A stretch of DNA of 64,000 nucleotides from Rickettsia sp. MEAM1 (Bemisia tabaci) (GCF_002285905.1 NZ_CP016305.1:310001-374000); one strand, 5' to 3'. Positions 9,043 through 19,066 are shown, counted from the first letter of the stretch. Notes: generated by a model from the sequence alone, not told the origin. Program-made: numbers and translations.

Positions 9043-10353
9043 TTAGAACTTAAGTTTTGTACCGATTAAACCAACAGTACCTTTAGTTTTCTTGTTAGGA
9101 GCTTCAGGATAATATACTGGTTTACCTTTGGCTTGGAAATGTGAAATTTCTGCATATGGTAATAAACCTGGCATAATTTTATATTCTGTAGCTACAGTTA
9201 TAGTATCCACAGTGTTCTTATATCTTGAAGATTTAAAATAGCTAAGGCTTGTTTTAATAGGACCTTGACCATAAGCGATAGCTCCGTTGTAATAATAAGT
9301 ATTACGACCATTTTTATGGTATTCAGGAGTTGTTAAACTTTTTCCTAGATTGCCATAAGAAGCACCGCATGAGAAATTACCATATGTAAAAACTGCACCA
9401 AGATTATAAGCTTTTAAGTTAGATAGTTTATAAGGTTTTAATACAGTATATTCTTTACCTGTTCCTTTGGAACGAATAGCAAGGCGAGCAGGTTTACCAT
9501 ATTCACCGGTAACAGATAATTTTAAATCGGCATCTTCACCAAGTGCATGCTCATAAGTTAAACCACCAGATATTGAATCTGTAACATTTTGATTAATAGT
9601 AATAACTTCACTGTTTTCTACATTGTAACGCTTTATGCCAGTGTTAAATGTAGTAAGACCGGTAACTGAATTGTCAAATGCCACATTATTTATATTTTTA
9701 TTACCACCTGTGTTAGCAGAATCGGTAGTATAAGATATACCAGATTGAAAACCTTTCATTTTAGGGGTGTAGAAGCTAATCTTTCTAGCTGCCTCAGCTT
9801 TAACATTAAATTCATCAAAATTGTTAGAAAATGACTCTATATAAAAGCTAGGACTGGTATCAAAATCGGGTTTTAATTTTTCATATTGCATGTATTGACT
9901 ACCAACATTAATATATCTCCAATATCCGCCTGTTCCAGCAGCTAATTGACCACCAGTAATACGAAGTTTATTACCTGCATCATAAGGAGAACCAAGTTCT
10001 ACTTTACCGCAACTAGTTTCAATAAAGATGTGAGAACCATTATAAGATGTAGATGTTTTTGATCTTGTAGTAGGTTGTAATACTATTTTAACCCCACCTA
10101 TTACATCATTTATAGTTTTAGTTATAGTAGCCGCAAATGCTGCCTCTGTATAAAACGCTGTTTTTTTCCTATTGTCACTTAAATTTTCAAATTCACCTAA
10201 ACGATTTTGATTCGAGAAACCACTTTCAAATAGATAAAAACCTTCTAATTTTATTTCAGAATCAGAACTAGAAATGACAGGAGTAGTACTTCCTGAGGCA
10301 AAACTGGTAGTAGATGCAAGACCAATAATACTTGCTAATAATAACTTTTTCAC
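9043..10353 (-). CDS. Outer-membrane porin-like protein
   Basis: 436 residues. A signal peptide (MKKLLLASIIGLASTTSFAS) is followed by a chain rich in alternating polar/hydrophobic strands and ending in Phe (GTKLKF), the usual Omp85-recognised C-terminus. IKLEGFYLFESGF near the start and KVELGSPYDAGNKL resemble the first strands of alphaproteobacterial trimeric porins. I infer a diffusion channel. The 289-bp gap upstream to dcd is very AT-rich and shows no other structure I can support; it must hold both divergent promoters. Confidence 0.75.
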   Translation of the reverse strand: MKKLLLASIIGLASTTSFASGSTTPVISSSDSEIKLEGFYLFESGFSNQNRLGEFENLSDNRKKTAFYTEAAFAATITKTINDVIGGVKIVLQPTTRSKTSTSYNGSHIFIETSCGKVELGSPYDAGNKLRITGGQLAAGTGGYWRYINVGSQYMQYEKLKPDFDTSPSFYIESFSNNFDEFNVKAEAARKISFYTPKMKGFQSGISYTTDSANTGGNKNINNVAFDNSVTGLTTFNTGIKRYNVENSEVITINQNVTDSISGGLTYEHALGEDADLKLSVTGEYGKPARLAIRSKGTGKEYTVLKPYKLSNLKAYNLGAVFTYGNFSCGASYGNLGKSLTTPEYHKNGRNTYYYNGAIAYGQGPIKTSLSYFKSSRYKNTVDTITVATEYKIMPGLLPYAEISHFQAKGKPVYYPEAPNKKTKGTVGLIGTKLKF

Positions 10354-10642
10354 TTTAAAACCTCATATATTTGTGAAACTATATGCTATAATTAAGGTTA
10401 TTATGTTATAGCGGCTAAATTAATTTATGCTAAATATAATATAATTTTTAAAACTTACAATAAATAAACATATTTTAATTTGTAATTATTTATTTATAGA
10501 TGTATAATGTTGTATTATTACAACTTATGTTATTAAAGTGGTTTAAAGTTAAAGCAATTACAATTTTAAATAAACATAATTACTTTGTATTAAAAATAAT
10601 TATCAGTTATATTTTATAGTTTAACTAAATAATAAATTTATT

Positions 10643-11209
10643 ATGTCTATAATGTCGGATAAGTGGATAAAGGAAGCTGTTATAAATCATAAAATGATTG
10701 AGCCTTTTGCAGAAAAGCAAGTAAGGGTTAAAGATTCAGAAAAAATTATTTCATATGGTTTATCTTCTTATGGCTATGATGCTAGAGTATCAAATGAGTT
10801 TAAAATATTCACAAATATAAACTCTACTATGGTTGATCCTAAAAATTTTGATAAATATAATTTAGTTGATAGGGAAGTGGATGTATGCATTATTCCGCCC
10901 AATAGCTTTGCACTTGGAAGAACTGTAGAATATTTTAAAATACCACGTGACGTATTAGTTATTTGTGTTGGTAAATCTACTTATGCAAGATGCGGTATAA
11001 TAGTAAATGTTACGCCTCTAGAACCAGAATGGGAGGGACATGTAACGCTAGAGTTTTCAAATACTACACCGCTGCCAGCTAAGATTTATGCAAATGAGGG
11101 AGCTTGTCAATTTTTATTTTTAAAAGGTGATCAACTTTGCGACTTATCTTATGCAGATCGTCAAGGAAAATATATGAAACAATTAGGTGTAACTTTGCCC
11201 TTAACATAA
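10643..11209 (+). CDS. dcd: dCTP deaminase
   Basis: 188 residues, standard length. Converts dCTP to dUTP, feeding dTTP synthesis. Seen: the N-terminal [13 protein letters not shown], the nucleotide-binding [29 protein letters not shown] split across the centre (the catalytic Glu is in [10 protein letters not shown]), and the C-terminal [12 protein letters not shown], which closes over the nucleotide. A second Met at codon 4 could also serve as start. Confidence 0.95.
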   Translation: MSIMSDKWIKEAVINHKMIEPFAEKQVRVKDSEKIISYGLSSYGYDARVSNEFKIFTNINSTMVDPKNFDKYNLVDREVDVCIIPPNSFALGRTVEYFKIPRDVLVICVGKSTYARCGIIVNVTPLEPEWEGHVTLEFSNTTPLPAKIYANEGACQFLFLKGDQLCDLSYADRQGKYMKQLGVTLPLT

Positions 11210-11341
11210 TTGTTACTTTTTTTGTTGCAAGATACATGTAAATTATTTTATATAAAAGCATGTTAATTTTTACTTTAAGATAACATAAAGTATAATTTTT
11301 TATAATATATTTAATAACTATTTTTCTTAATAAAGGATTTT

Positions 11342-11800
11342 ATGAGTACAATAAATACCGATGCAAACGAGGCAATGCCTCATATTTCTGTTAATGCACA
11401 ATATATAAAAGATTTATCTCTTGAAAATCCTGATGCTCCATCTTCTTTGGCAGCTTTAGAACATAGACCTCAAATTGATTTGTCTCTTGATATAAATATC
11501 ACTAATCTATCAGAAGAAAATTTTTATGAAGTCGAATTAAATATTGAAGCAGTAGCAAGAAATGAGAAATATAAATTATTTCAAGTAGAGCTAAAATATG
11601 CAGGTGTATTTAATTTAATTAATATTGCTCCTGAGCAACATCAAATTTTGCTATCAGTCCATTGTCCGGCAATGATATTTCCATTCGCTAGAAAAATTAT
11701 AGCAAGTTGTACTCAAGATGCGGCATTTCAACCTTTAATGATTGATCCGATAGATTTTGGAGCTTTGTACCATAAGAAAATGTCTGAGCATCAGAACTAA
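11342..11800 (+). CDS. secB: Protein-export chaperone SecB
   Basis: 152 residues. Tetrameric chaperone that keeps preproteins unfolded for SecA. Matching features: [16 protein letters not shown] near the start, [18 protein letters not shown], the [13 protein letters not shown] strand, and the conserved ICPAxxFPFARxII-type segment seen as [15 protein letters not shown]. Preceded by an AAAGGA ribosome-binding site. Confidence 0.95.
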   Translation: MSTINTDANEAMPHISVNAQYIKDLSLENPDAPSSLAALEHRPQIDLSLDINITNLSEENFYEVELNIEAVARNEKYKLFQVELKYAGVFNLINIAPEQHQILLSVHCPAMIFPFARKIIASCTQDAAFQPLMIDPIDFGALYHKKMSEHQN

Positions 11801-11964
11801 GAACCTTTTAGTTATTAGGGAATCTTACCTTTTACTTAATTAATTGGTATGGTTTTTAAATCACAGATATACTTTAATAGTAAAAATTTTATCAATATAA
11901 TTAAAAATTCTTTACTTACGTTGCTAATAAATGTATAAAGCACTAATAAAAAATTATAATTTAG

Positions 11965-11988
11965 TTAACAATAATTAACTGTAATTAA
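11965..11988 (+). promoter_or_regulatory. Three TTAA half-sites at 10-bp spacing upstream of ctrA
   Basis: TTAAC at 11965, TTAAC at 11975 and TTAA at 11985 lie one helical turn apart, 44-67 bp upstream of the ctrA ATG. The CtrA box in other alphaproteobacteria is TTAA-N7-TTAA; here the gap is 6, so this is suggestive of autoregulation only. Confidence 0.35.
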
Positions 11989-12031
11989 ATTATAGCACGA
12001 ACATAAAAATTGAATTTTAGGAGAAAATAAA

Positions 12032-12745
12032 ATGAGAGTTTTATTAATTGAAGATGAACCAGAAATGGTTAATCTAATTGAGCTTACTTTAGCTTCAGAA
12101 GGAATAGTTTGCGATAAAGTTTCGGTTGGTTTAGAAGGTTTAAGATTAGGTAAACTTGGTAGGTATGATCTAATGATTTTAGATTTAATGTTACCTGATA
12201 TTAATGGTTTCGAAATATTACTAAGATTGCGTGCAGCAAAAATAAAAACCCCTATTTTAATCTTATCTAGTTTAACTGATACAGACCAAAAGATTACTGG
12301 CTTTTCTTCCGGAGCTGATGACTACTTAACTAAACCATTTGTTAGAGAAGAGCTAATCGCTAGAATTAAAGCTATAGTTAGACGTTCTAAAGGGCATGCG
12401 GCATCAGTATTTAGATTTGATAAAGTCAGTGTAAATTTAGATACTAGAAGTGTTGAAATTGATGGTAAAAAAGTACATTTAACCAATAAAGAATATGCTA
12501 TTTTGGAGCTATTAATATTGCGTAGAGGAACAATTTTAACTAAAGAGATGTTCTTAAATCATTTGTATAGTAGTCTTGATGAACCTGAAATGAAGATTAT
12601 CGATGTATTTATCTGTAAATTGCGTAAAAAGTTAAGTGATGCTGCTGGTGGTAAAGACTATATAGATACAGTTTGGGGACGTGGTTATATACTAAAAGAG
12701 TATGATGAGAATGGACATAAGGAAGCTTTAGCCCAAGGAGCATAG
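12032..12745 (+). CDS. ctrA: Cell-cycle response regulator CtrA
   Basis: 237 residues. OmpR-class regulator: receiver domain 1-120 with acidic pocket (E7, D8), phosphorylated Asp51 (LILDLMLPD) and Lys in LTKPF. The winged-helix DNA-binding domain contains the near-invariant CtrA segments VRRSKGHA, LTNKEY, TLTKEMFLNHLY-like (here ILTKEMFLNHLY) and KIIDVFICKLRKKL. In Caulobacter it controls replication and division genes. A strong TAGGAGA ribosome-binding site precedes the ATG. It stands alone with no adjacent kinase. Confidence 0.93.
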   Translation: MRVLLIEDEPEMVNLIELTLASEGIVCDKVSVGLEGLRLGKLGRYDLMILDLMLPDINGFEILLRLRAAKIKTPILILSSLTDTDQKITGFSSGADDYLTKPFVREELIARIKAIVRRSKGHAASVFRFDKVSVNLDTRSVEIDGKKVHLTNKEYAILELLILRRGTILTKEMFLNHLYSSLDEPEMKIIDVFICKLRKKLSDAAGGKDYIDTVWGRGYILKEYDENGHKEALAQGA

Positions 12746-12789
12746 TGTATTTTCATTTAGAAATAGGTGTTGTTGCATGAATAATAAGT

Positions 12790-12887
12790 CGTCATTGCGA
12801 GCAGCTGTAGGCTGCGTGGCAATCTCATGAAGTGGTATAAAACTCCTGAGATTGCCACCTCAATGCTACGCATCTCCTCGCAATGAC
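12790..12887. repeat. RPE-like palindrome
   Basis: CGTCATTGCGAGCAGCTGTA pairs imperfectly with GCATCTCCTCGCAATGAC; GGCAATCTCATGA pairs with TCCTGAGATTGCC. It fills most of the gap between ctrA and queF and could terminate ctrA transcripts. Confidence 0.75.
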
Positions 12888-12917
12888 AAAAAAACTTTTC
12901 ATTTACTCTAATATATT

Positions 12918-13739
12918 ATGACATTATCTAATTCCGCTCTTGGTAAAAAAAGTACTTATAAAGATACTTACGATCCAACTTTATTGTTTAAAATCCCACG
13001 CATAGATAATCGTAAAGAATTAGGTATAGTTAATGATAAGCTTCCATTTCATGGCGTAGATATTTGGAATGCTTATGAGCTATCTTGGCTAGATAAAAAA
13101 GGTAAGCCTTGTGTTGCGATCTTTACTTTTTTTGTGCCAACAACTTCTTCTCATATTGTAGAATCTAAATCAGTAAAGTTATATCTTAATTCTTTTAATA
13201 ATTTTGCTGTTGATTCCATCGATGAGTTAAAAAAAATTATTTTGCAGGATTTAAGTAATAATACACATGCTGAAGTAACAGGAGAAATATTTCCTATAAA
13301 TACAAAAATAGAATTTGGTGAACCAAGCGGCATTAATATTGATGATTTAGATATAGAATGTAGTGATTATGGTCCACCTAATAATAGCTTGATTAAACAT
13401 GAAGATGTTTTAGTAGAGGAAGAACTTAATTCTAATTTACTAAAATCAAACTGTTTAGTAACAGGGCAACCGGATTGGGGAACAATAATTATAAAATATA
13501 AAGGAAAAAAGTTAAAACACGATGCACTTTTAAAGTATTTAGTATCTTTTAGAAATTGTAATGAATTTGCCGAGCAATGTGCAGAGCGTATTTTTACTGA
13601 TATCAAAAATGCTATAAATCCAGAATTTCTATCTATCTACATAATATACACAAGACGAGGTGGAATTGATATTTGCCCATATCGTTCTACTGATTCAAAC
13701 TATACTCTACCGAGTTCTAAAAGACTAATTAGGCAGTGA
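12918..13739 (+). CDS. queF: NADPH-dependent preQ0 reductase (QueF, long bimodular type)
   Basis: 273 residues, the length of the E. coli-type QueF with two tunnelling-fold halves. Reduces 7-cyano-7-deazaguanine to preQ1 for queuosine tRNA modification. Seen: [14 protein letters not shown] (81-94, nucleotide/NADPH contact), the active-site Cys179 in [13 protein letters not shown] with Asp186, the substrate-binding [12 protein letters not shown], and [12 protein letters not shown] near the end. Typical members have NHNEFHEQC, so Cys and Ala replace His at two positions. No other queuosine genes adjoin. Confidence 0.92.
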   Translation: MTLSNSALGKKSTYKDTYDPTLLFKIPRIDNRKELGIVNDKLPFHGVDIWNAYELSWLDKKGKPCVAIFTFFVPTTSSHIVESKSVKLYLNSFNNFAVDSIDELKKIILQDLSNNTHAEVTGEIFPINTKIEFGEPSGINIDDLDIECSDYGPPNNSLIKHEDVLVEEELNSNLLKSNCLVTGQPDWGTIIIKYKGKKLKHDALLKYLVSFRNCNEFAEQCAERIFTDIKNAINPEFLSIYIIYTRRGGIDICPYRSTDSNYTLPSSKRLIRQ

Positions 13740-13788
13740 TATAATAGTACCAGACAGTTTTTATTCTATGTCATTCCTGCTTAAGGCT

Positions 13789-13930
13789 TGCCCCGCATGG
13801 ATCATTTTCCCCTGTCATCCCGTGATTTATTCACGGGATCCAGAAAACAGTACTAATAATTTTAGTATTTTAAGCTGGATCCTGCTACAAGCTTGCGGGA
13901 TGACAGGGGAAAATGATCCACGCAGGCAAT
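13789..13930. repeat. RPE-like palindrome (GATCATTTTCCC type)
   Basis: About 140 bp: TTGCC...GCATGGATCATTTTCCCCTG pairs with GGGGAAAATGATCCACGCAGGCAA, with TCATCCCGTG and GGGATGACA as inner arms around AGTACTAATAATTTTAG. Relatives lie at 53633-53780 and 61762-61965. Nothing else is seen between queF and atpF. Confidence 0.75.
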
Positions 13931-14021
13931 GCATACTCACGTATTATTAGCTGCTACCGCTTCCCGATGATGCTGGTGGACAATTACTTCCAAATTCGCT
14001 TGTATCGACCTTTATGGAATG

Positions 14022-14495
14022 CTATACTTTATCCATTAAATTCTTAGCTATGTCAGTTTCTGAGAGATTATTATTTTTGGTTGAGTGAAAATATTCTGAA
14101 ACAAGTTTAACGACTTCATCAGAAAATTCATCTTGTAATTCTTTACTTGCTAATAATTTTTGGCTTTCAATTAATTTAATAGTTTCAACTTTCTTATGCT
14201 CTAAAAATTCTTCAATTTCTTTAGTTTTTTCTTGAACTATTTTTTCTGTGATTTCGTTATTTTCTTTTGTCATTTGAAGTTGCAAAGCTTCTAAATTTTT
14301 TATTTGCTCTTCAGTTTGTTCAAATAATAATTTTGCATCATCTTTTAATTTTTCAGCTTTTAGAACTCTCTCTTGTACTTCTAAAACTTTCGTATCCAAA
14401 GATTTTAAAATTGCTTTTTTTGCTGGTCTATAAATTAGATACACAAAAATTATAAAACTAATAGCAAGCCAAAAGCTTTCGTCTAGAAAATGCAT
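14022..14495 (-). CDS. atpF: ATP synthase F0 subunit b
   Basis: 157 residues. One N-terminal membrane helix (about 8-24) and then a long charged coiled coil to the end, the stator stalk that holds F1. Two bases separate it from the end of atpX. It is the last gene of the F0 cluster, which runs atpI, atpB, atpE, atpX, atpF on the minus strand; the F1 genes are not in the window. Confidence 0.88.
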   Translation of the reverse strand: MHFLDESFWLAISFIIFVYLIYRPAKKAILKSLDTKVLEVQERVLKAEKLKDDAKLLFEQTEEQIKNLEALQLQMTKENNEITEKIVQEKTKEIEEFLEHKKVETIKLIESQKLLASKELQDEFSDEVVKLVSEYFHSTKNNNLSETDIAKNLMDKV

Positions 14496-14497
14496 TA

Positions 14498-14971
14498 TTA
14501 TTGTATTTTTATATTTTTTAGTAAATTTATATCTGCTTTAGTGCCAGTAATTTTTTCGATAATACTAGCAGCAAGAGTTATAGTTGCATCTACCTTACTA
14601 GTTCTAAATTTTTCTGCAACTAATTTTATATCTTTGATATTTTGATTTATCAGCTTTCGTAGGTTTTGTTCTAAATTAGTTTTTTTAATTAAAAATTCTG
14701 CTTCTAAAGAAGCTATTTTTTCTTTTTTTAACCTATCTATTTCATTACTTATTCTTGTTATTTCTTCATTATAATATTTATTTAGCTTTTCGATTTCTAA
14801 AGCTAATTCATCCGCTTTTGCAATGTTACCTTGAATATTAGAGTGTCTATTATTTAAAACTCTTTCAATTTTAGGAACTATAAATTTGTAGACAAAAATA
14901 TATAATAAGCTAAAAGTAACTATTAGCCAAAAAATTTGTGAATAATATGTATTAATATCAAATTGAGGCAT
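14498..14971 (-). CDS. atpX: ATP synthase F0 subunit b'
   Basis: 157 residues from the ATG at 14971 ([16 protein letters not shown], the usual b' start); the frame is open to a TTG at 14986, which I do not use. One membrane helix (about 10-30) is followed by a coiled coil that pairs with subunit b. Having both b and b' is normal for alphaproteobacteria. Confidence 0.87.
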   Translation of the reverse strand: MPQFDINTYYSQIFWLIVTFSLLYIFVYKFIVPKIERVLNNRHSNIQGNIAKADELALEIEKLNKYYNEEITRISNEIDRLKKEKIASLEAEFLIKKTNLEQNLRKLINQNIKDIKLVAEKFRTSKVDATITLAASIIEKITGTKADINLLKNIKIQ

Positions 14972-14989
14972 ATTGTTTAAAAGCAAATT

Positions 14990-15214
14990 TTAGGAAAAGA
15001 TAAGTAGCATTGCGATTACAAAAGAAAAAAGCCCCATTGCTTCAGCAAGACCTGCACCAATAAGTGCCATTCTTTGAAGTTGTTCAGTAGCTGAAGGATT
15101 TCTAGCTATTGAATTAAGTAGTGAACTAAATATATTACTGACGCCTAAAGCTGCACCAAGCATTCCAATAGCCATACAACCAACACCGATGAACTTTAAA
15201 GAAACCATATCCAT
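14990..15214 (-). CDS. atpE: ATP synthase F0 subunit c
   Basis: 74 residues from the ATG at 15214; the longer frame begins at a TTG and adds four residues unlike the family. Two membrane helices joined by the ARNPSATEQ loop. The proton-binding Glu lies in the second helix ([15 protein letters not shown]). The c-ring turns as protons pass from subunit a. Confidence 0.93.
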
Positions 15215-15246
15215 AAAAAAACTCAACTTTAATTAATTAAAAAACT

Positions 15247-15975
15247 CTAGTGTAAATTAACTGCATCATTAAGATATACACAAGATAAAATAGTAAAAAT
15301 ATAAGCCTGAAGAATTGCAACAAAGATTTCAAACCCAATTAATATAACCATAAGAGGTATTGGTAGAAATTTCAAGTAAATCATCAAGGTTACAACAAAG
15401 CTAGCAATTACTTTTAATAAAATATGACCTGCCATCATGTTTGCCGCAAGCCTTAGGGATAAACTAGCCAGTCTTGCTAGATATGTAAATAATTCAATTA
15501 TGATCATTAGTGGGGCAAGCCATAAAGGCGTACCGTGCGGCAAGAAGAGGGAAAGAAAATGCATACCGTGCTTTACAAAGCCAACTATAGTCACCATTAA
15601 AAATACTAGAATTGCTAAAGCAAAAGTAATAATGATATGGCTGGTAACAGTAAACCCGTAAGGTATCATGCCAAATAAATTACAAAATAAAATAAAAACA
15701 AATAGTGTAAAAATCACAGGAACAAACTTGCGTCCTTTACTGCCTACATTCTGATTTAGCATATCAGTTACAAGGTTATAGATTATTTCGCCACTTATTT
15801 GTAACCTTGATGGTACTAACCTAGGATTTGAAAAAGCCAAGTAAAAGTAAGTTGAAGCTAAAACACTAGCAAGTAGCATATAGGCAGCTGAATTAGTAAA
15901 GCTAATATCGAAATCCATAACTTGGATGTCTATCAGCTTTTTTATATCAAATTGTACTAAAGGATTATGAAGCAT
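15247..15975 (-). CDS. atpB: ATP synthase F0 subunit a
   Basis: 242 residues. Multi-span membrane protein forming the proton half-channels next to the c-ring. The essential arginine is in the conserved [14 protein letters not shown] segment; [10 protein letters not shown] and [24 protein letters not shown] are typical. It lies 4 bp from the end of atpI. Confidence 0.95.
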   Translation of the reverse strand: MLHNPLVQFDIKKLIDIQVMDFDISFTNSAAYMLLASVLASTYFYLAFSNPRLVPSRLQISGEIIYNLVTDMLNQNVGSKGRKFVPVIFTLFVFILFCNLFGMIPYGFTVTSHIIITFALAILVFLMVTIVGFVKHGMHFLSLFLPHGTPLWLAPLMIIIELFTYLARLASLSLRLAANMMAGHILLKVIASFVVTLMIYLKFLPIPLMVILIGFEIFVAILQAYIFTILSCVYLNDAVNLH

Positions 15976-15979
15976 TTTG

Positions 15980-16168
15980 TTATTTCTTACTGATTAGCCT
16001 TTGCCTAACTATATTGAATCCCGCTATAATTCCGATTATGGTAAATATAATAATAAATAAAGGTTTAGAATGAAAGAATTTATCAGTTAATAAACCAATA
16101 ACAAACCCTACCATTGTTCCCGAAACTAAGTCTATAGCTAGAGTAAACGGACTTATTTCCTGTTGCAA
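15980..16168 (-). CDS. atpI: AtpI-like F0 assembly protein, N-terminus apparently out of frame
   Basis: Two membrane helices ([19 protein letters not shown], then [13 protein letters not shown]), as in the AtpI/AtpZ proteins that help c-ring assembly. In this frame only a TTG (16168) is available. An ATG at 16233-16231 overlaps the stop of the preceding gene in a TAATG arrangement and encodes MDNDKLKQELIS before a stop at 16195. The following sequence in the other frame ([19 protein letters not shown]) reads naturally into the body of the protein. One missing base near 16196-16204 would explain this. It may be a real frameshift, a sequence error, or initiation at the TTG. Confidence 0.65.
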   Translation of the reverse strand: MQQEISPFTLAIDLVSGTMVGFVIGLLTDKFFHSKPLFIIIFTIIGIIAGFNIVRQRLISKK

Positions 16169-16232
16169 GTTAGAATTAGGAGTTTTATCAATTTTTAACT
16201 GATTAATTCTTGTTTTAATTTATCATTATCCA

Positions 16233-17006
16233 TTATAAATCTATTTTATTTTTTGACTCTTCTATGGCTTTATCTATTGCTGCTGAAATACTATTTATAC
16301 TATAATTCTCAGTTTGTACTCCGTTAACAAAGAAAGAAGGAGTTCCTATAAATTTTGGTGCTTTTGTTATAAAATTAGTGTTAGCAATTAAGGTTTCAGT
16401 AATTTTATCATCGCTTAAACATTTTTTGTACTCTTCCGGAGTAACGCCGCCAAGCTGACCTATATCAGTTAATAACTCTCTATATTTATTGCTAACTGAC
16501 CATTTATCTTGTTGCTTTAACATAATATCATGAAACAGCATAAAGCTATTTAGGTCACCTTTGCAACGTGCTAAAATAGAAGCATCTAAATCTTGTTTAG
16601 TAGCAATAAATTCTCTAGTAACATATGCTATTTTATTAGTATCTATATATTTTTGCTTAAGTTCAGGAAAGATTGTAGAGTGATAATAAGCACAATGTGG
16701 GCAAGTAGGAGAGAAATATTCAACTACAACTATTTTAGAGTCTTTATTCCCAAGAACCATATCATTTTCATCAATCTTAAAAGTAACCTTAAAAGTTTTT
16801 ACTTCAGGCTTTTGCTCTATTTGTTCTTGCACAGCTGGAGTTATTACAGCTGGAGTTGTTGTTTCGGTTGTTAGATTGTTGTTTTCATCTGAAGTTGAAG
16901 CCTGAGCTGGAGTTATGGATTCAGATGATTCTTGCTCTACTACTTTCTCTTCTGAGCAACCACTCAAAAGCAATAGAAATATTAACGTAATAAAACTATT
17001 TCGCAT
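16233..17006 (-). CDS. DsbA-family thioredoxin-fold lipoprotein
   Basis: 257 residues. A lipoprotein signal (LLLLSGC, Cys17) is followed by a Thr/Glu/Pro-rich linker to about residue 70 and a DsbA-like thioredoxin domain with the active site CPHC (102-105) in YFSPTCPHCAYYHS and the cis-Pro region KFIGTPSFFVNG. It probably oxidises or isomerises disulfides at the inner membrane or in the periplasm. Its stop overlaps the ancestral-looking atpI ATG, so it is likely the first gene of the F0 transcript. Confidence 0.85.
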   Translation of the reverse strand: MRNSFITLIFLLLLSGCSEEKVVEQESSESITPAQASTSDENNNLTTETTTPAVITPAVQEQIEQKPEVKTFKVTFKIDENDMVLGNKDSKIVVVEYFSPTCPHCAYYHSTIFPELKQKYIDTNKIAYVTREFIATKQDLDASILARCKGDLNSFMLFHDIMLKQQDKWSVSNKYRELLTDIGQLGGVTPEEYKKCLSDDKITETLIANTNFITKAPKFIGTPSFFVNGVQTENYSINSISAAIDKAIEESKNKIDL

Positions 17007-17192
17007 AATTTAACCCTTTATAATATTGATTTAACAATACAATAAGGTTTTATTTACTTTATTTCAATAGTAAATAAATTTGTCATATAAAATTATCTGC
17101 TTTATCATTTGTACAAAATGTGCTATGCTAGTCAGGATAATAGTCTAACATTGGATTTTTAAGCACTAAGAATTACTACGGAGGAATTAATA

Positions 17193-17729
17193 ATGACAAA
17201 TATAGCACAATCCGAAGATAAAACAGAACAACAAAAATCTGAGTTTAAAATAGGACAAAGAATTGTTTATCCTGCACACGGAGTAGGTGAAATTACAAAT
17301 ATAGAGAACCATACTATCGCAGGTACTGAGATAAAGGTATATGTAATCTCTTTCCCTCAAGATAAAATGACTCTAAAAGTACCGGTTAGTAGAGCTACAG
17401 TTGTAGGGCTTAGAGCAGTTGCGAGCAAAAAAGATTTAGATTTAATATATTCTACCCTTCAAGGCAAGCCAAAACAGGGTAATAGAATGTGGAGCAGAAG
17501 AGCTCAAGAATATGAAGGAAAGATTAATTCAGGTAATATTGTAGCAGTTGCTGAGGTATTACGTGACTTACATAAAAATGTCGATAATGACCGTTCTTAT
17601 AGTGAAAGAACTCTTTATGAAGCAGCTCTAAATAGACTTGCAGGTGAACTTGCTATTCTTGAGAACATAGATTCATCTGAAGCTATTAACAAGTTAGTGG
17701 AAGTATTACGTGAAAAGTTGGTGGCATAG
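17193..17729 (+). CDS. carD: CarD-family RNA-polymerase-binding regulator
   Basis: 178 residues. The N-terminal Tudor-like RNAP-interacting domain (about 19-75; KIGQRIVYPAHGVGEITNIE) is followed by a helical C-terminal domain (SRRAQEYEGKINSGN, AEVLRDLHKN, YEAALNRLAGELA) that contacts the upstream edge of the transcription bubble. It stabilises open promoter complexes. A good GGAGGA ribosome-binding site precedes the ATG. Confidence 0.92.
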   Translation: MTNIAQSEDKTEQQKSEFKIGQRIVYPAHGVGEITNIENHTIAGTEIKVYVISFPQDKMTLKVPVSRATVVGLRAVASKKDLDLIYSTLQGKPKQGNRMWSRRAQEYEGKINSGNIVAVAEVLRDLHKNVDNDRSYSERTLYEAALNRLAGELAILENIDSSEAINKLVEVLREKLVA

Positions 17730-17854
17730 TATACCTTTGATACTTCAAGATTTGGTAAGTCAAATTTTGAGATGCGCCTTTGCTCACGTATTAATATACG
17801 CGTAGCTTGACTCACCACTTATTTGACTTCCAACTTTTGAAGTATCTGCGGTAT
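17730..17854. repeat. Palindromic repeat directly after carD
   Basis: TATACCTTTGATACTTCAAG pairs with CTTTTGAAGTATC...GGTATA, and GTCAAATTTTGAG with a downstream TTTGAC. The same family sits directly after the gene at 56769-57275 (57277-57393). Both begin at the preceding stop codon, as a transcript 3' hairpin would. 17855-18088 holds a further decayed repeat (AAGTACTGCGGTACT, TCCTCGCAATGACG) and no gene that I can support. Confidence 0.7.
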
Positions 17855-18088
17855 ATTCGATAAAATTGGTGTCGTCGTTTTATAAGTACTGCGGTACTCA
17901 TGCCTTAAGTAACGGTTTCATTCCTCGTTTTATAAACGATAGTACTGGACAGTTGCTTCGAATGACATAGTAGTCATATAATAATTAATTTTTCCTCGCA
18001 ATGACGAAAAAACAATTTGATCCCGATCTTTGTAAGAAAAGCTTTTCAAAGAGTAGCTATTTCAAACAATTATTATCTATTCTTGCAA

Positions 18089-18477
18089 ATGTTAAATAAT
18101 CAAACCATATTAAATAACGAAGAAGAAACAAAAAATTTTGCTAGGGCTTTTGCTGCAACCTTAAAGCCTAATAATATTGTGTTATTAAATGGTGATCTTG
18201 GAGTAGGTAAAACTTTTTTTTGTCGTGAAATTATTAAATATTTCTGTGGTGAAAACACCTCAATTATAAGCCCAACCTTTAACTTATTACAAACATATAA
18301 AGCACCTCATTTTACTATCTATCATTATGATCTTTATCGTCTAAAATCGCCTGAAGAAATTTATGAATTAGGACTTGAAGAGGCATTAGGTGGTAACTTA
18401 ACTTTAATAGAATGGTCTGAAGTTATTAAGTATCTCCTACCTACGCCCTTAATTGAAGTAAATCTAGAACTATTAGA
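18089..18477 (+). pseudogene. tsaE: tsaE, 3' end cut off by an IS6 element
   Basis: About 129 N-terminal residues of the ATPase that works with TsaB and TsaD to make t6A37 on tRNA. The Walker A motif (GDLGVGKTFFCREI), SPTFNLLQTY, HYDLYRL and LIEWSE are present. The reading then enters the IS6 end and stops after APSS. The family is about 150 residues, so only the last strand is lost. The other side of the IS6 copy carries the end of murF, not of tsaE. I use the ATG at 18089; a longer frame to 18017 reads through repeat sequence. Confidence 0.85.
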
Positions 18478-18505
18478 GGCACCGTCAAGTTAAGGGAGGT
18501 ATAAA

Positions 18506-19066
18506 CTAAACAACCCTCAGCTATAAGCTGAGGGGTTATAAAGTGGAATCGATTAGAAATCGATCATCATTCACAGGTTCACCTTCCTGTTCATCAATAT
18601 AGTGCTGTATCATTTCATCAGTTATATTACCTGAACTGACTGCCATATAGCCCCTAGCCCACAAATGATTGCCCCAAAATTGTTTTCGTAAATGAGTAAA
18701 TTCTTGCAATAAAATTCTTGAGCTAATGCCTTTTAAATACTGTACTAACTTGCTAAGAGATATTTGCGGCTTATATGAGATAAACATATGTACGTGATCA
18801 CATGATATTTTCCCTGAAATTATATGTACTTCATGTTCCATACAAATCTGCCTCAGTAAATCTCTAGTCCTTTCCGATACTTTGCCTATCAATATTCTCT
18901 TCCTATATTTTGGTATCCATATAAGATGCACTTTTAAATCATACTGACTATGACTATTCTTTCTATAACTTCTCATATTTCTTGATATAAATTCATTGCT
19001 AAAGCAATTTCATTATATCTTCCCTTCGCCTAAAGGCGAGGGATTTTTGATCCCCGAAGGGGGACA
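18506..19066 (-). mobile_element. IS200/IS605-family element nested in IS6 copy A
   Basis: 561 bp lying between the IS6 left terminus (...GGTATAAA) and its continuation (TTAAGTATTGAG). Both ends have the subterminal hairpins of the family: CCCTCAGC/GCTGAGGG at 18513-18534 and TCGCC/GGCGA plus TCCCC/GGGGA at 19025-19063. There is no target duplication. On the element's own strand it sits 3' of CTTAA, the kind of short target these single-strand transposases use. Confidence 0.88.
18536..18976 (-). CDS. tnpA: IS200/IS605 TnpA, HUH-type Y1 transposase
   Basis: 146 residues. Single-strand transposase acting at the element's end hairpins. The HUH metal motif is HVH in CDHVHMFISY, and the nucleophilic Tyr is in EMIQHYIDEQ near residue 125. 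KVHLIWIPKYRK is the usual first strand (VWIPKYR). Full length, so possibly active. No tnpB is attached. Confidence 0.93.
   Translation of the reverse strand: MRSYRKNSHSQYDLKVHLIWIPKYRKRILIGKVSERTRDLLRQICMEHEVHIISGKISCDHVHMFISYKPQISLSKLVQYLKGISSRILLQEFTHLRKQFWGNHLWARGYMAVSSGNITDEMIQHYIDEQEGEPVNDDRFLIDSTL

Noticed and set aside
13768-13950. Open frame after queF
   Set aside because: Entirely palindromic repeat sequence.
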